64,000 bases of DNA from assembly GCA_018268465.1 (NCBI GenBank), contig JAFDWN010000026.1, positions 62,001 to 126,000 of the forward strand. The letters are read 5' to 3'. The notes below the pieces were generated by a model. It ran no database searches, had not been told where the DNA came from, and worked only from the letters and a program-made list of their open reading frames with translations. Shown in pieces: positions 1 through 7,764 of the stretch. The DNA is from Actinomycetota bacterium (GTDB taxonomy: Bacteria; Actinomycetota; Actinomycetes; Mycobacteriales; Mycobacteriaceae). The position numbers and the translations under genes were made by a program. Numbering within the stretch: the first letter of the stretch is position 1; every line of letters begins with the position of its first letter.

Positions 1-1
1 C

Positions 2-979
2 CGTTCGCACGCACCCGGACTCACCGTGGTCGCCGCGGCGTGCCTCGTCTCACTCGGTGTCAATCTGCTTGTACCCGCGGTCAGTCCGCTGATGGTCGCG
101 CTGGCGCTTGGCGTCGTCGTCGCCAACTCCGGAGTCGACACGCGGGCCATGCAGGGTGGCTTGTCCTTCGCGTCACGTCGACTCTTGCGGATCGGCATCG
201 TCCTGCTGGGCCTGCAGGTCTCATTCGGTCTGGTGCTCGGACTCGGCTCGGCCATGCTCGCGGCGCTCACCCTCGTGGTCGTACTCGGCTTCCTGTTCAC
301 CGTCGCCGTGGGCCGCCTGCTGCGGCTGTCGACATCCCGGACCCTGCTGATGGCGTGCGGGTTCTCCATCTGCGGTGCGTCGGCAGTCGTGGCCATGGAC
401 GGTGTGGTCAAGGCCGACGACGAGGACGTGACCGCGGCCATCGCCGCGGTCACCGTCTTCGGCACCGTGTGCATCGCGGGACTTCCGCTGCTGGACACGC
501 TGCTTCCGCTGACCGCCGAACAGTTCGCGCTGTGGGCGGGTTTGTCGGTGCACGAAGTGGCTCAAGTGGTGGCCACGACCGCGGTGGCCGCTCCCAGCGC
601 GCTCGCGGTCGCGGTGACGGTCAAACTCGGGCGTGTGCTCATGCTCGCACCGGTGGTCGCGGGTACCGCGATCGTCCTGCGTTACCGTCGCGGAGCGGCC
701 GCAACCCGGGACGGCGCGCGCCTCACTGTCATCCCGCTCTTTGTCGTCGGGTTTCTGGTGATGGTGACGGTGGCAAGCGCCGGGGTGCTGCCCCAGCCCT
801 TCCTCGAGGCGGCCCGGGTGATTCAGCTGGTGCTCATGACGGCCGCGCTGTTCGCGATGGGCACAGCGGTGCGGCTGGTTCCGCTGATCCGCTCCAGCGG
901 CCGGCTGTTGGTCCTCGGCGCCGTCTCCACCTGCTTCATGGTCACCGCGGCCCTGGCCGCGGTGCTCATCACCACATGA
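2..979 (+). CDS. YeiH/UPF0324-family putative sulfate exporter, C-terminal part
   Basis: Integral membrane protein of the YeiH (PSE, UPF0324) family, proposed to export sulfate or other small anions; the substrate is not proven for most members. About nine to ten hydrophobic segments run the length of the visible protein. The family motifs CGFSICGASAVVA and LSVHEVAQVVA are present in mid-protein. The reading frame is open to the left edge, and the residues before the first internal GTG (position 26) still match the family N-terminus (HAPGL, like the FIPGL of E. coli YeiH). I therefore take the gene as starting just outside the window and the GTG at 26 as internal. It converges on nudC with a 13-base gap. 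Confidence 0.8.
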   Translation, partial: RSHAPGLTVVAAACLVSLGVNLLVPAVSPLMVALALGVVVANSGVDTRAMQGGLSFASRRLLRIGIVLLGLQVSFGLVLGLGSAMLAALTLVVVLGFLFTVAVGRLLRLSTSRTLLMACGFSICGASAVVAMDGVVKADDEDVTAAIAAVTVFGTVCIAGLPLLDTLLPLTAEQFALWAGLSVHEVAQVVATTAVAAPSALAVAVTVKLGRVLMLAPVVAGTAIVLRYRRGAAATRDGARLTVIPLFVVGFLVMVTVASAGVLPQPFLEAARVIQLVLMTAALFAMGTAVRLVPLIRSSGRLLVLGAVSTCFMVTAALAAVLITT

Positions 980-992
980 GACACCCGTCCCA

Positions 993-1955
993 CTAATCCA
1001 GCGCGGCCCAGGACTCGATGATCTCCCTGGCGATCGAGATCGACCCGGGCAGCAACAGCCGCGACGGCGACTCGGTGTTCCAGTCCCCCACGTCCAGCGC
1101 CTCGCGGATCTCGGCGCGGGTGAACCACCCCGCCTCGGCGATTTCACCGTCGTTGAACGAGAACTCCTGGTCGGGGTCGCCAAGGGCATGGAACCCGACC
1201 ATCAGCGATCGCGGGAAGGGCCACGGCTGACTGCCCAGATAGCGGATGTCGGTGACCGTCAGGCCGATCTCCTCGGCGACCTCACGCGCCACACACGACT
1301 CGAACGACTCCCCGGCCTCGACGAACCCGGCAAGCAGCGAGAACAGCCGTTGCGGCCACACGGTCTGGCGGGCCAGCACCGCACGGTCGTGGCCGTCGTG
1401 GATCAGGCAGATGACCGCCGGGTCGATACGCGGGAACTCCTCGTGGCCGTTGTCGGGGTTCAGCCGCGACCACCCGGCCTTGATCGCCTTCGTCGGCGCC
1501 CCGTCCACCGGGCTGAACCGCGCGCTGTCGTGCCAGTTCAGCAGCGCCGTCGCGGTCGCCACCAACTGGGCGCTGACGTCGTCGAACACCGCGCCGGCGC
1601 GGCGCAGATCGAGCACCTCGGCCTCCACGGCACCCGCCGGACGATCCTGGGGCGCCTCCAGCGCGGCGCGTAACGCCCACACGTGCCGACCGTCGGTCAT
1701 CCGGCCGAGGAATACCGCATGCTCGGGCGGAGCGTCGGCCACCGCCGCCGCACCGCTCAACACCACCGAGCTGCCGGTGACCAGCACCTGATTGCGGTGA
1801 TCCACCCGCAGCAGCAGCGCGTCACCCCACCCGGCGGTGGCCGCCTCGATGTCGGTGCGCAGCGTATCGGCGCGGTCGGCCCCCACCCGGGACAACAGCG
1901 GAACCTGACGCAGCTGGAACCCCGCGAACTCCGATGATCCGGATGCCGTTGTCAC
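993..1955 (-). CDS. nudC: NAD+ diphosphatase / Nudix hydrolase NudC
   Basis: Cytoplasmic Nudix hydrolase of 320 residues that cleaves NAD(H) to NMN(H) and AMP; the family also removes NAD caps from RNA. A canonical Nudix box (GFVEAGESFESCVAREV followed by AEEIGL) sits around residue 200, followed by the NudC signature SQPWPFPRS. In E. coli NudC a four-cysteine zinc ribbon precedes the Nudix fold. Here the matching stretch reads FSPVDGAPT ... NGHEEFPRIDPAVI with no cysteines, so the zinc site is absent. The gene overlaps the upstream potassium channel gene by 4 bases, which implies co-transcription. Order and orientation match the mycobacterial core block (Rv3200c-Rv3199c). Confidence 0.92.
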   Translation of the reverse strand: MTTASGSSEFAGFQLRQVPLLSRVGADRADTLRTDIEAATAGWGDALLLRVDHRNQVLVTGSSVVLSGAAAVADAPPEHAVFLGRMTDGRHVWALRAALEAPQDRPAGAVEAEVLDLRRAGAVFDDVSAQLVATATALLNWHDSARFSPVDGAPTKAIKAGWSRLNPDNGHEEFPRIDPAVICLIHDGHDRAVLARQTVWPQRLFSLLAGFVEAGESFESCVAREVAEEIGLTVTDIRYLGSQPWPFPRSLMVGFHALGDPDQEFSFNDGEIAEAGWFTRAEIREALDVGDWNTESPSRLLLPGSISIAREIIESWAALD

Positions 1956-3031
1956 CGTTCGGCGTCCGCGCTGCGGATGTAAAGCAGCCGGTCGCCGAGT
2001 TCGAGCGAATCGACCGCGGGATCGTCGACGCGAAGCAGGTCCCCGTTGCGCACCACACCCAGCACGATGTCGGCCAGGTGACGCGCCGACCCCCCGGTCT
2101 CCTTGGGGGTCACCTCCCGCTCGGCGATCGCGAAACCGGCGTCGGGGGTCAGCAGATCTTCCATCATCTCCACAACGCTGGGCGTCTGGGTGGCTATGCC
2201 CAGCAGCCGTCCCGCGGTTTCGGAGGTCACCACCGTGGTGTCGGCGCCGGATTGCTGCAGCAGATGCTGATTCTCGGCCTCCCGCACCGCGGCGATGATC
2301 TTGGCCTTCGGGGCGAGCTCCCGCGCCGTCAGCGTGACCAGCACCGCGGTGTCGTCGCGGTTGGCCGCGACGATGATCGCCTTGGCGTGCTGCGCACTGG
2401 CCAAACGCAGCACCTCCGAGTCCGTCGCATTGCCGCGGACGGTCACCAGGCCTGCGCTGCGCGCGCGTTCGAGGGCGACGGGGCTCTCGTCGACGACGAC
2501 GATGTCGGCGGGCGCCACCTCGTCACCGACCATCGCGGCGACCGCCGTCCTGCCCTTGGTTCCGTAGCCGACGACGACGGTGTGGTTGCGCACTCTGCTC
2601 CTCCATCGCTGGATCTTCAACGCCTGCCGCGATTGGGTGGTCAGCGTCTCCACCGTCGTCCCGATCAGCACGATCAGGAACGCCACCCGCAGCGGCGTGA
2701 TCACCAAGACGTTGACCAGCCGCGCCTCGGGGGTCAGCGGCGTGATGTCGCCGTAGCCGGTGGTCGACAGCGACACCGTCGCGTAGTACAGGCAGTCCAG
2801 GAATGACAGCTGGTCACCCTGGGCGTCGCGATAGCCGTCGCGGTCGAGATAGACGATCAGCACCGCGGCGAACAGCGCCGTCAACGCGTAGACGACGCGC
2901 CGGAAGATCCGCTGACCCGGGCTGACGAAGGGCTCGGGGATCCGCAGAACGTCGACGAGCGCGGCATCGGGCCGCGCGGTCAGATTCTGGTCGATCGCGG
3001 CGAGCCGTCGCCGCAGCCTGCCTTTAGCCAT
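1952..3031 (-). CDS. Two-TM potassium channel with RCK/TrkA-N domain
   Basis: Predicted K+ channel subunit of 359 residues, likely tetrameric in the cytoplasmic membrane. Two hydrophobic helices (about residues 45-65 and 105-125) flank a pore loop with the selectivity filter TTGYGD. A cytosolic RCK domain follows, with a Rossmann nucleotide-binding motif VVVGYGTKGRT, an acidic strand end VVVDES and a C-terminal RCK_C-like half ending in GDRLLYIRSAD. It corresponds to Rv3200c of M. tuberculosis. It is translationally coupled to nudC by a 4-base overlap and diverges from the DoxX-like gene. A link between K+ flux and NAD metabolism is only suggested by the operon. Confidence 0.9.
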   Translation of the reverse strand: MAKGRLRRRLAAIDQNLTARPDAALVDVLRIPEPFVSPGQRIFRRVVYALTALFAAVLIVYLDRDGYRDAQGDQLSFLDCLYYATVSLSTTGYGDITPLTPEARLVNVLVITPLRVAFLIVLIGTTVETLTTQSRQALKIQRWRSRVRNHTVVVGYGTKGRTAVAAMVGDEVAPADIVVVDESPVALERARSAGLVTVRGNATDSEVLRLASAQHAKAIIVAANRDDTAVLVTLTARELAPKAKIIAAVREAENQHLLQQSGADTTVVTSETAGRLLGIATQTPSVVEMMEDLLTPDAGFAIAEREVTPKETGGSARHLADIVLGVVRNGDLLRVDDPAVDSLELGDRLLYIRSADAER

Positions 3032-3084
3032 GACCGATCATCAACGCACGGTCGCTCGCGGGAGGCGCACGCCACAATGAAACC

Positions 3085-3480
3085 ATGACCACAGCCCCAC
3101 CCGCGGCCCGGCGGAGCGGCGACACACGGCGTGCCTATCGGCTCGCGACCATGCTGCTGAGCGTGGGTGTCACACATTTCGCGGCACCCAAACCGTTCGA
3201 CTGGATCGTGCCCGCCGAACTACCCGGCCCACCGCGCTTCTACACCTACGCCTCCGGTGCGGCCGAGCTGACGATCGGCGGCATGCTGCTGGCACCACGG
3301 ACCCGACGGCTCGGCGCGCTGAGCGCGGCCGCCCTGTTCGTGGCGGTGCTGCCGGCCAACGCCAACATGGTCCGGCTCTGGTGGGACAAACCATGGCCGA
3401 TGAAGGCGGCCGTCATCGCGCGGCTACCGCTGCAGATCCCGATGGTGCTCTCCGCGCTCAAGGTCTACCGCGCCTCCTGA
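3085..3480 (+). CDS. DoxX-like small membrane protein
   Basis: Membrane protein of 131 residues with about four hydrophobic segments and a basic N-terminus. The spacing of HFAAPKPFDWIVP, an AELTIGGMLLAP helix and an MVRLWWDKPW loop resembles the DoxX/DoxD-like family, whose biochemical role is poorly defined (thiosulfate:quinone oxidoreductase in archaea, redox-linked complexes in mycobacteria). The start ATG at 3085 lies 53 bases from the divergent channel gene. It converges on eutC across a short hairpin. It is one of the genes that interrupt the nudC-channel-adnB order known from M. tuberculosis. Confidence 0.7.
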   Translation: MTTAPPAARRSGDTRRAYRLATMLLSVGVTHFAAPKPFDWIVPAELPGPPRFYTYASGAAELTIGGMLLAPRTRRLGALSAAALFVAVLPANANMVRLWWDKPWPMKAAVIARLPLQIPMVLSALKVYRAS

Positions 3481-3485
3481 CCCAC

Positions 3486-3502
3486 CCGGCGGTCCACGCC
3501 GG
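3486..3502. terminator. Short hairpin between convergent genes
   Basis: A perfect 6-base stem (CCGGCG/CGCCGG) with a 5-base loop lies in the 34-base gap between the DoxX-like gene and eutC, which end facing each other. There is no U-tract, so a role as a bidirectional terminator is inferred from position. Confidence 0.4.
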
Positions 3503-3514
3503 CCGCAGGGTCGG

Positions 3515-4291
3515 TTACGGCAGCGCGACAGCCGTCGCCTCGCCGAGCGCGGCGCGGGACGTGTCCTTCAGCGTCACCCCCGACCGGCCCAGCCGGCGCG
3601 CACCCGCGACCAGGGAGCCGGCGATCCGCGCCGCGTCGATGTACCCCAGTCCGTCGGGCGGATGGATGTTCGAGATGCAGTTGCGGTCCGCGTCGGTCAA
3701 ACCCGGGCGCGGCAGATGGGTCAGGTAGATGCCGAGGCTGTCGGCGACCGACAGTCCGGGCCGCTCGCCGATGATGACCAGGACGGTCGAAACGCCCAGT
3801 GCGGCCCCGATGTGGTCGCCAAGGGCCACCCGCGCCTGGGTCGCGATCACCGGCGGCGCGATGCGGTAGCGCCCGCCGAGCTCGGCGACCAGCGCGCCGA
3901 CCAGGCCGGCGCCGTGGTCGACCAGGGCCCGCGGCGACAGACCGTCGGCCAGCACCAACCCGATGTCGGCGCCGGTGTGAGGCAAAACCGACAGATCCGC
4001 CGGTGCCCTGCCCAGATCGGGACGCCGCAGGTATTCATCGCGACCCTGCGCCCGGCTGGTCACCGCCCACGGTGACCCGACACCCAGCGCGTCGATGCGA
4101 TGGACCATGTCATCGACGTCGAGCGGGATGTGCACGGCGTCGCGCGCCGCCGAGTGCGCGGCCATGAACTCGAGAACACGCCGGGAGGGCAGCGCATTGC
4201 CGGCCCGGCCCAGGCCGATGCGGGCCTGGGTGGTGCGGCGCAGCGGCGCCCAGACGTCCTCGGCCGGGACGGCCGGATCGAAGTCGCTCAT
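3515..4291 (-). CDS. eutC: Ethanolamine ammonia-lyase small subunit
   Basis: Small subunit of the adenosylcobalamin-dependent lyase that converts ethanolamine to acetaldehyde and ammonia. The product is 258 residues. Recognisable EutC features are ARIGLGRAGNALPSRRVLEF near the N-terminus, PADLSVLPHTGADIGLVLADGLS in the middle (read here in short stretches) and CISNIHPPDGLGY near the C-terminus. I chose the ATG at 4291 because the ORF extends upstream only with non-homologous residues, and because this ATG overlaps the stop of a mini-ORF within a 32-base repeat unit that follows eutB. The gene is third in a permease-eutB-eutC operon. No eutA reactivase, aldehyde dehydrogenase or microcompartment shell gene is nearby. 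Confidence 0.92.
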   Translation of the reverse strand: MSDFDPAVPAEDVWAPLRRTTQARIGLGRAGNALPSRRVLEFMAAHSAARDAVHIPLDVDDMVHRIDALGVGSPWAVTSRAQGRDEYLRRPDLGRAPADLSVLPHTGADIGLVLADGLSPRALVDHGAGLVGALVAELGGRYRIAPPVIATQARVALGDHIGAALGVSTVLVIIGERPGLSVADSLGIYLTHLPRPGLTDADRNCISNIHPPDGLGYIDAARIAGSLVAGARRLGRSGVTLKDTSRAALGEATAVALP

Positions 4292-4324
4292 CGGGACCTT
4301 TCGCTCTTCGCGCAAGCGCTCATC
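4288..4324 (-). repeat. 32-base repeat unit carrying an 11-codon mini-ORF between eutB and eutC
   Basis: On the minus strand the eutB stop overlaps an ATG (ATGA). That ATG opens the 11-codon frame MSACAKSERSR, whose TGA (4288-4290) overlaps the eutC ATG (again ATGA). The unit spans 4324 to 4293 and its core CTTGCGCGAAGAGC also occurs in the repeat at 26744-26818. The distance from one GATGAGC to the next is 32 bases. The arrangement suggests a reinitiation relay from eutB to eutC; translation of the mini-ORF is inference. Confidence 0.65.
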
Positions 4325-5729
4325 GGGACGCAGCCAGGGCGAGCAGTGGCGACGCCGCCGGATCCACCGGAAGCACCATGCCCCGCTCGTCGGCCATCCC
4401 GAGCCCCGCCAGCCACGCCTCGAATTCCGGGGCAGGACGCAGGTGCATCGCCTGACGCACATACAGCGCGTCGTGGAACGACAGGCTCTGATAGCCCAGC
4501 ATGACGTCGTCGGCTCCCGGAACCGTGATCACGAACGACACGCCCGCGACGGCCAGCAGGGTCAGCAGGTTGTCCATATCGTCCTGGTCGGCCTCGGCGT
4601 GGTTGGTGTAGCACACGTCCACCCCCATCGGCAGGCCAAGCAGCTTGCCGCAGAAGTGATCCTCCAGCCCCGCCCGGATGATCTGCTTACCGTCGTAGAG
4701 GTACTCCGGACCGATGAACCCGACCACCGTGTTGACCAGCAGCGGTTGCACCGCACGGGCGACCGCGTACGCACGGGTCTCCAGAGTCTGCTGATCGACC
4801 GGCTTTCCGCCGACACCGAGATGGGCACCCGCCGACAGCGCCGAACCCTGCCCGGTCTCCAGGTACATGACGTTGTCGCCGACGGTGCCCCGGCCCAGCG
4901 ACCGTGCGGCTTCGTTGGCTTCGGCCAGCATCGACAGCGTGACACCGAAACTCGCGTTGGCCGACTGGGTTCCGGCGATCGACTGGAACACCAGGTCGAC
5001 GGGTGCACGCCGCTCGACGAGTTCCATCGTGGTGGTGACGTGGGTCAGCACGCACGACTGCATCGGGATGTCGAATCGCCGCCGGATGTCGTCGAGCAGA
5101 TGCAGCAGTTCGGAGGTGGCGTGCGGCGAGTCGGTGGCCGGGTTGATGCCGATGACGGCGTCACCACAACCCATCAACAAGCCGTCGAGCGTAGCCGCGG
5201 CGATCCCCCGCGGATCGTCGGTCGGGTGGTTGGGCTGCAACCGGGTGGCCAGGGTGCCCGGGGTGCCGATGGTGGTGCGGAACGCCGCATGAACCCGCAC
5301 GGCCGCCGCGACGGTGATCAGGTCCTGGTTGCGCATGATTTTGCTGACGGCGGCGACCATCTCCGGGGTCAGCCCCGGTGCGACGGCCGACAGCCGCGCC
5401 GCGGCGTCGGTCTGCGACGCCACCTCGAGAAGCCAGTCGCGAAACCCGCCGACCGTCAGGTGCGAGACGGCCGAGTACGCCGCTTTGTCGTGACTGTCGA
5501 TGATGAGCCGGGTGACGTCGTCGGTCTCGTAGGGCACCACCTCCTCGGTGAGGAAGGTGCTCAGCGGCAGGTCGGCCAGCGCCCACGCCGCCGCCGCCCG
5601 TTCCTCGTCGGATTCGGCGGCGCACCCGGCCAACTGATCACCGGACCTCGACGGGGTCGCCTTGGCCATCAGCTCCACCAGCCCGTCGAACTGATAGGTG
5701 GTGCCGCTGATCTGGTGCCGATAGGTCAT
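4320..5729 (-). CDS. eutB: Ethanolamine ammonia-lyase large subunit
   Basis: Catalytic TIM-barrel subunit of ethanolamine ammonia-lyase, 469 residues (about 453 in E. coli). It binds ethanolamine and, together with EutC, adenosylcobalamin. Visible signatures include LLMGCGDAVIGINPATDS, SCVLTHVTTTMELV, FQSIAGTQSANASFGV, YLETGQGSALSAGAHLGVG and YTNHAEADQDDMDNL. The start at 5729 gives MTYRHQISGTTY and overlaps the permease stop by 4 bases; the longer ORF upstream is only frame read-through inside the permease gene. It belongs to the permease-eutB-eutC operon, which would supply carbon and nitrogen from ethanolamine without a microcompartment. Confidence 0.95.
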   Translation of the reverse strand: MTYRHQISGTTYQFDGLVELMAKATPSRSGDQLAGCAAESDEERAAAAWALADLPLSTFLTEEVVPYETDDVTRLIIDSHDKAAYSAVSHLTVGGFRDWLLEVASQTDAAARLSAVAPGLTPEMVAAVSKIMRNQDLITVAAAVRVHAAFRTTIGTPGTLATRLQPNHPTDDPRGIAAATLDGLLMGCGDAVIGINPATDSPHATSELLHLLDDIRRRFDIPMQSCVLTHVTTTMELVERRAPVDLVFQSIAGTQSANASFGVTLSMLAEANEAARSLGRGTVGDNVMYLETGQGSALSAGAHLGVGGKPVDQQTLETRAYAVARAVQPLLVNTVVGFIGPEYLYDGKQIIRAGLEDHFCGKLLGLPMGVDVCYTNHAEADQDDMDNLLTLLAVAGVSFVITVPGADDVMLGYQSLSFHDALYVRQAMHLRPAPEFEAWLAGLGMADERGMVLPVDPAASPLLALAASR

Positions 5730-7165
5730 CTGAGGTCCTCTTCGGCCCTGGCCAGGGCGGCGAACTCCTCGTCGGGCGAGTTCGCCACCAGGCGATGCCT
5801 GCTGTAGAAGCCGAAGTACGCCATGAACGCCGCGAACACGACCAGGCAGCACAGTGCCGCGATGTGGTCGACCAGGAACGTCGCGATGACCGCCAGAACG
5901 GCGATGACGAGCGCGAAACCGGTGGTCACCGTGCCGCCGGGGGTGCGGTAGGGCCGGTGCATCTCGGGCTCACGCCGACGCAGCACGATATGGCTGACCA
6001 TCATCAGCACATAGCTCAGCGCGGCCCCGAAGACGGCCATGTTGAGCAGCAGAGCGCCCTTGCCCGTCAGCGAGAGGGCGAAGCCGATCAGGCCCGGCAC
6101 GACGAGCGCCAGGGTGGGTGCCTTGCGGGAGTTCGTCACGGACAGGACCGTGGGCAGGTAGCCGGCCCGGGACAGCGCGAAGAGCTGCCGTGAGTAGGCG
6201 TAGATGATCGAGAAGAAGCTGGCGATGAGTCCGGCCAGGCCGATGTAGTTCACCACGCGCGCGGCGGTGCCGTCGCCGAGGGCTTCGACAAGCGGGTTAC
6301 CCGACGACGACATGGCTTCCGCGCCACCGGCGCCGGTGGTCAGGATCAGCACCGTCGCGCAGGTGACCAGCAGCACGGCCATCGCGGCGATGATGCCGCG
6401 AGGAACGTTTCGTTCCGGATTCGCGGTCTCCTCGGCTGCCAGCGGCACGCCTTCGACGGCGAGGAAGAACCAGATGGCGAACGGGATGGCGGCCCAGATG
6501 CCCAGGTAGCCGTGCGGCAGCAGTGCCGAGGCGCCGGCGGCGTCGGTCGGAGCGATGTCGGTCAGATTCGCGGCGTCGAAGTGCCCCACCGCGGCGACCG
6601 CGAAGACGACCAGGCCGACCAGGGCGATGGCGGTGATCACGAACATGACCTTCAGCGCCTCGCCGACGCCGGCGAGGTGGATGCCGATGAATATCGCGTA
6701 CGCCGCCAGGTACACCCACCAGCCGTCCGTGATGCCGAACAGACCGAGCGATTCGACGTAGGCGCCGATGAAGGTGGCGATGGCGGCCGGCGCAATGGCG
6801 TACTCGATGAGAATCGCGGTGCCCGTGGCGAATCCGCCCCACGGACCCAGTGCCCGGCGGGCGAAGGTGTAGCCGCCGCCCGCGGCGGGTAACGCCGAGG
6901 ACAGTTCGGCCATGCCGAGGACCAGCGCGAGATACATTCCGGCGATCACCACGGCGGCGATCGCCAGGCCGCCGAAACCGCCTTCGGCCAGGCCGAAATT
7001 CCACCCGGAGTAGTCGCCCGACACGACGTAGCTCACGCCGAGGCCCGCGAGGAGCACCCACCCGGCGCTGCCCTTCTTGAGCTGCCGCTTCTGCAGATAC
7101 GCGTCGGACTCCACGTGGGTGTCGACACCCTGGGTGTGCGTCACCCGGTGCTCGTTGGCGGTCAC
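5726..7165 (-). CDS. eat: Ethanolamine permease, APC superfamily
   Basis: Twelve-helix amino acid-polyamine-organocation transporter of 479 residues, first gene of the eut operon. Family features are GLGVSYVVSGDYSGWNFG in the first helix, LPAAGGGYTFARRALGP (the APC-type AGGxY loop) and VEGVPLAAEETANPERNVPRG in helix six to seven. This set is typical of the EAT subfamily that imports ethanolamine. I prefer the GTG at 7165 over the ATG at 7213 because AAGGAG lies seven bases upstream of it and the extra N-terminal residues look noncoding. A CCCCGC/GCGGGG hairpin (7206-7220) is in its presumed leader, and a 12-base inverted repeat (7287-7328) lies further upstream. Confidence 0.88.
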   Translation of the reverse strand: MTANEHRVTHTQGVDTHVESDAYLQKRQLKKGSAGWVLLAGLGVSYVVSGDYSGWNFGLAEGGFGGLAIAAVVIAGMYLALVLGMAELSSALPAAGGGYTFARRALGPWGGFATGTAILIEYAIAPAAIATFIGAYVESLGLFGITDGWWVYLAAYAIFIGIHLAGVGEALKVMFVITAIALVGLVVFAVAAVGHFDAANLTDIAPTDAAGASALLPHGYLGIWAAIPFAIWFFLAVEGVPLAAEETANPERNVPRGIIAAMAVLLVTCATVLILTTGAGGAEAMSSSGNPLVEALGDGTAARVVNYIGLAGLIASFFSIIYAYSRQLFALSRAGYLPTVLSVTNSRKAPTLALVVPGLIGFALSLTGKGALLLNMAVFGAALSYVLMMVSHIVLRRREPEMHRPYRTPGGTVTTGFALVIAVLAVIATFLVDHIAALCCLVVFAAFMAYFGFYSRHRLVANSPDEEFAALARAEEDLR

Positions 7166-7286
7166 ATCTAACTCCTTAGCTACAGCGGACTTGTGGCGGA
7201 CGTCGCCCCGCACCGCGGGGTGTGACCCCGAACACTAGGGCCAGAAGGGTTGCAACACCGTTGCTTTGTTGAGTTAATTCGTTGGC

Positions 7287-7328
7287 GCACAACGTAATAG
7301 AACTAAGTGTTCTTGAATTACGTTGTGC
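7287..7328. promoter_or_regulatory. Nested inverted repeat, candidate eut operon operator
   Basis: Outer arms GCACAACGTAAT (7287-7298) and ATTACGTTGTGC (7317-7328) are perfect 12-base complements. Inner arms AGAAC (7299-7303) and GTTCT (7309-7313) flank TAAGT. It lies about 120 bases upstream of the permease start. No regulator gene is adjacent, so the binding protein is unknown; a hairpin role in RNA is the alternative. Confidence 0.55.
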
Positions 7329-7541
7329 CGCAGCAGCACACAACTGCCGCGGTTCAGGGGAGCCGACCACGGGCCGGCCCGTTCTCCGGTGGCGCGCAGC
7401 GGCGCACCGATCGCACCTGCCGAACCCGCGGGCGCAACGTCGGCATCGCTCCTCCCGTGCATCGACGGCGAGCGGACCCACGTCCGACGACCGCGACGTC
7501 ACCTCGGCCCGCGCAACCCCGGGAAGCGAAACCGTCGACCC

Positions 7542-7625
7542 ACCTTTAGAGCTGCCCCGGCCGGCCGATACGCCTCGATCCCCTTCGCGTTATGCCTTCT
7601 AAAGGTCGCTGAGCCAACCTTTAGT
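7542..7625. repeat. Three ACCTTTAG motifs
   Basis: ACCTTTAGA at 7542-7550, its exact reverse complement TCTAAAGGT at 7598-7606, and ACCTTTAGT at 7617-7625. The cluster of a non-GC-rich 8-9-base word in a noncoding stretch suggests protein-binding sites. Nothing else identifies the binder. Confidence 0.4.
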
Positions 7626-7764
7626 GGAGACAGACTATTGCCTCCACCGCGCCTTGTCCAGCCTCTGGCGACGCAGACGTCGCGGCGGGGACCGGGACGC
7701 CCGCCCGGACCGGAGGCGACGCGGCATTCGATACGCCGATACGCGCACGTCGCACCGCGGATCG

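Larger units (their letters stand above)
7166..7764. other. Noncoding stretch upstream of the eut operon and downstream of adnB
   Basis: About 600 bases without a convincing gene. Open frames here run antisense into adnB or lack any family resemblance. Contents I can point to are the leader hairpin at 7206-7220, the long inverted repeat at 7287-7328, and three copies of ACCTTTAG between 7542 and 7625. The part around 7255-7330 is clearly more AT-rich than its surroundings, as expected of a promoter/operator region for the leftward eut operon. Confidence 0.6.

Noticed and set aside
4095-5807. A 570-codon plus-strand frame across eutC and eutB
   Set aside because: Antisense shadow with Arg/Gly/Gln-rich composition; the minus strand encodes clear EutB and EutC.
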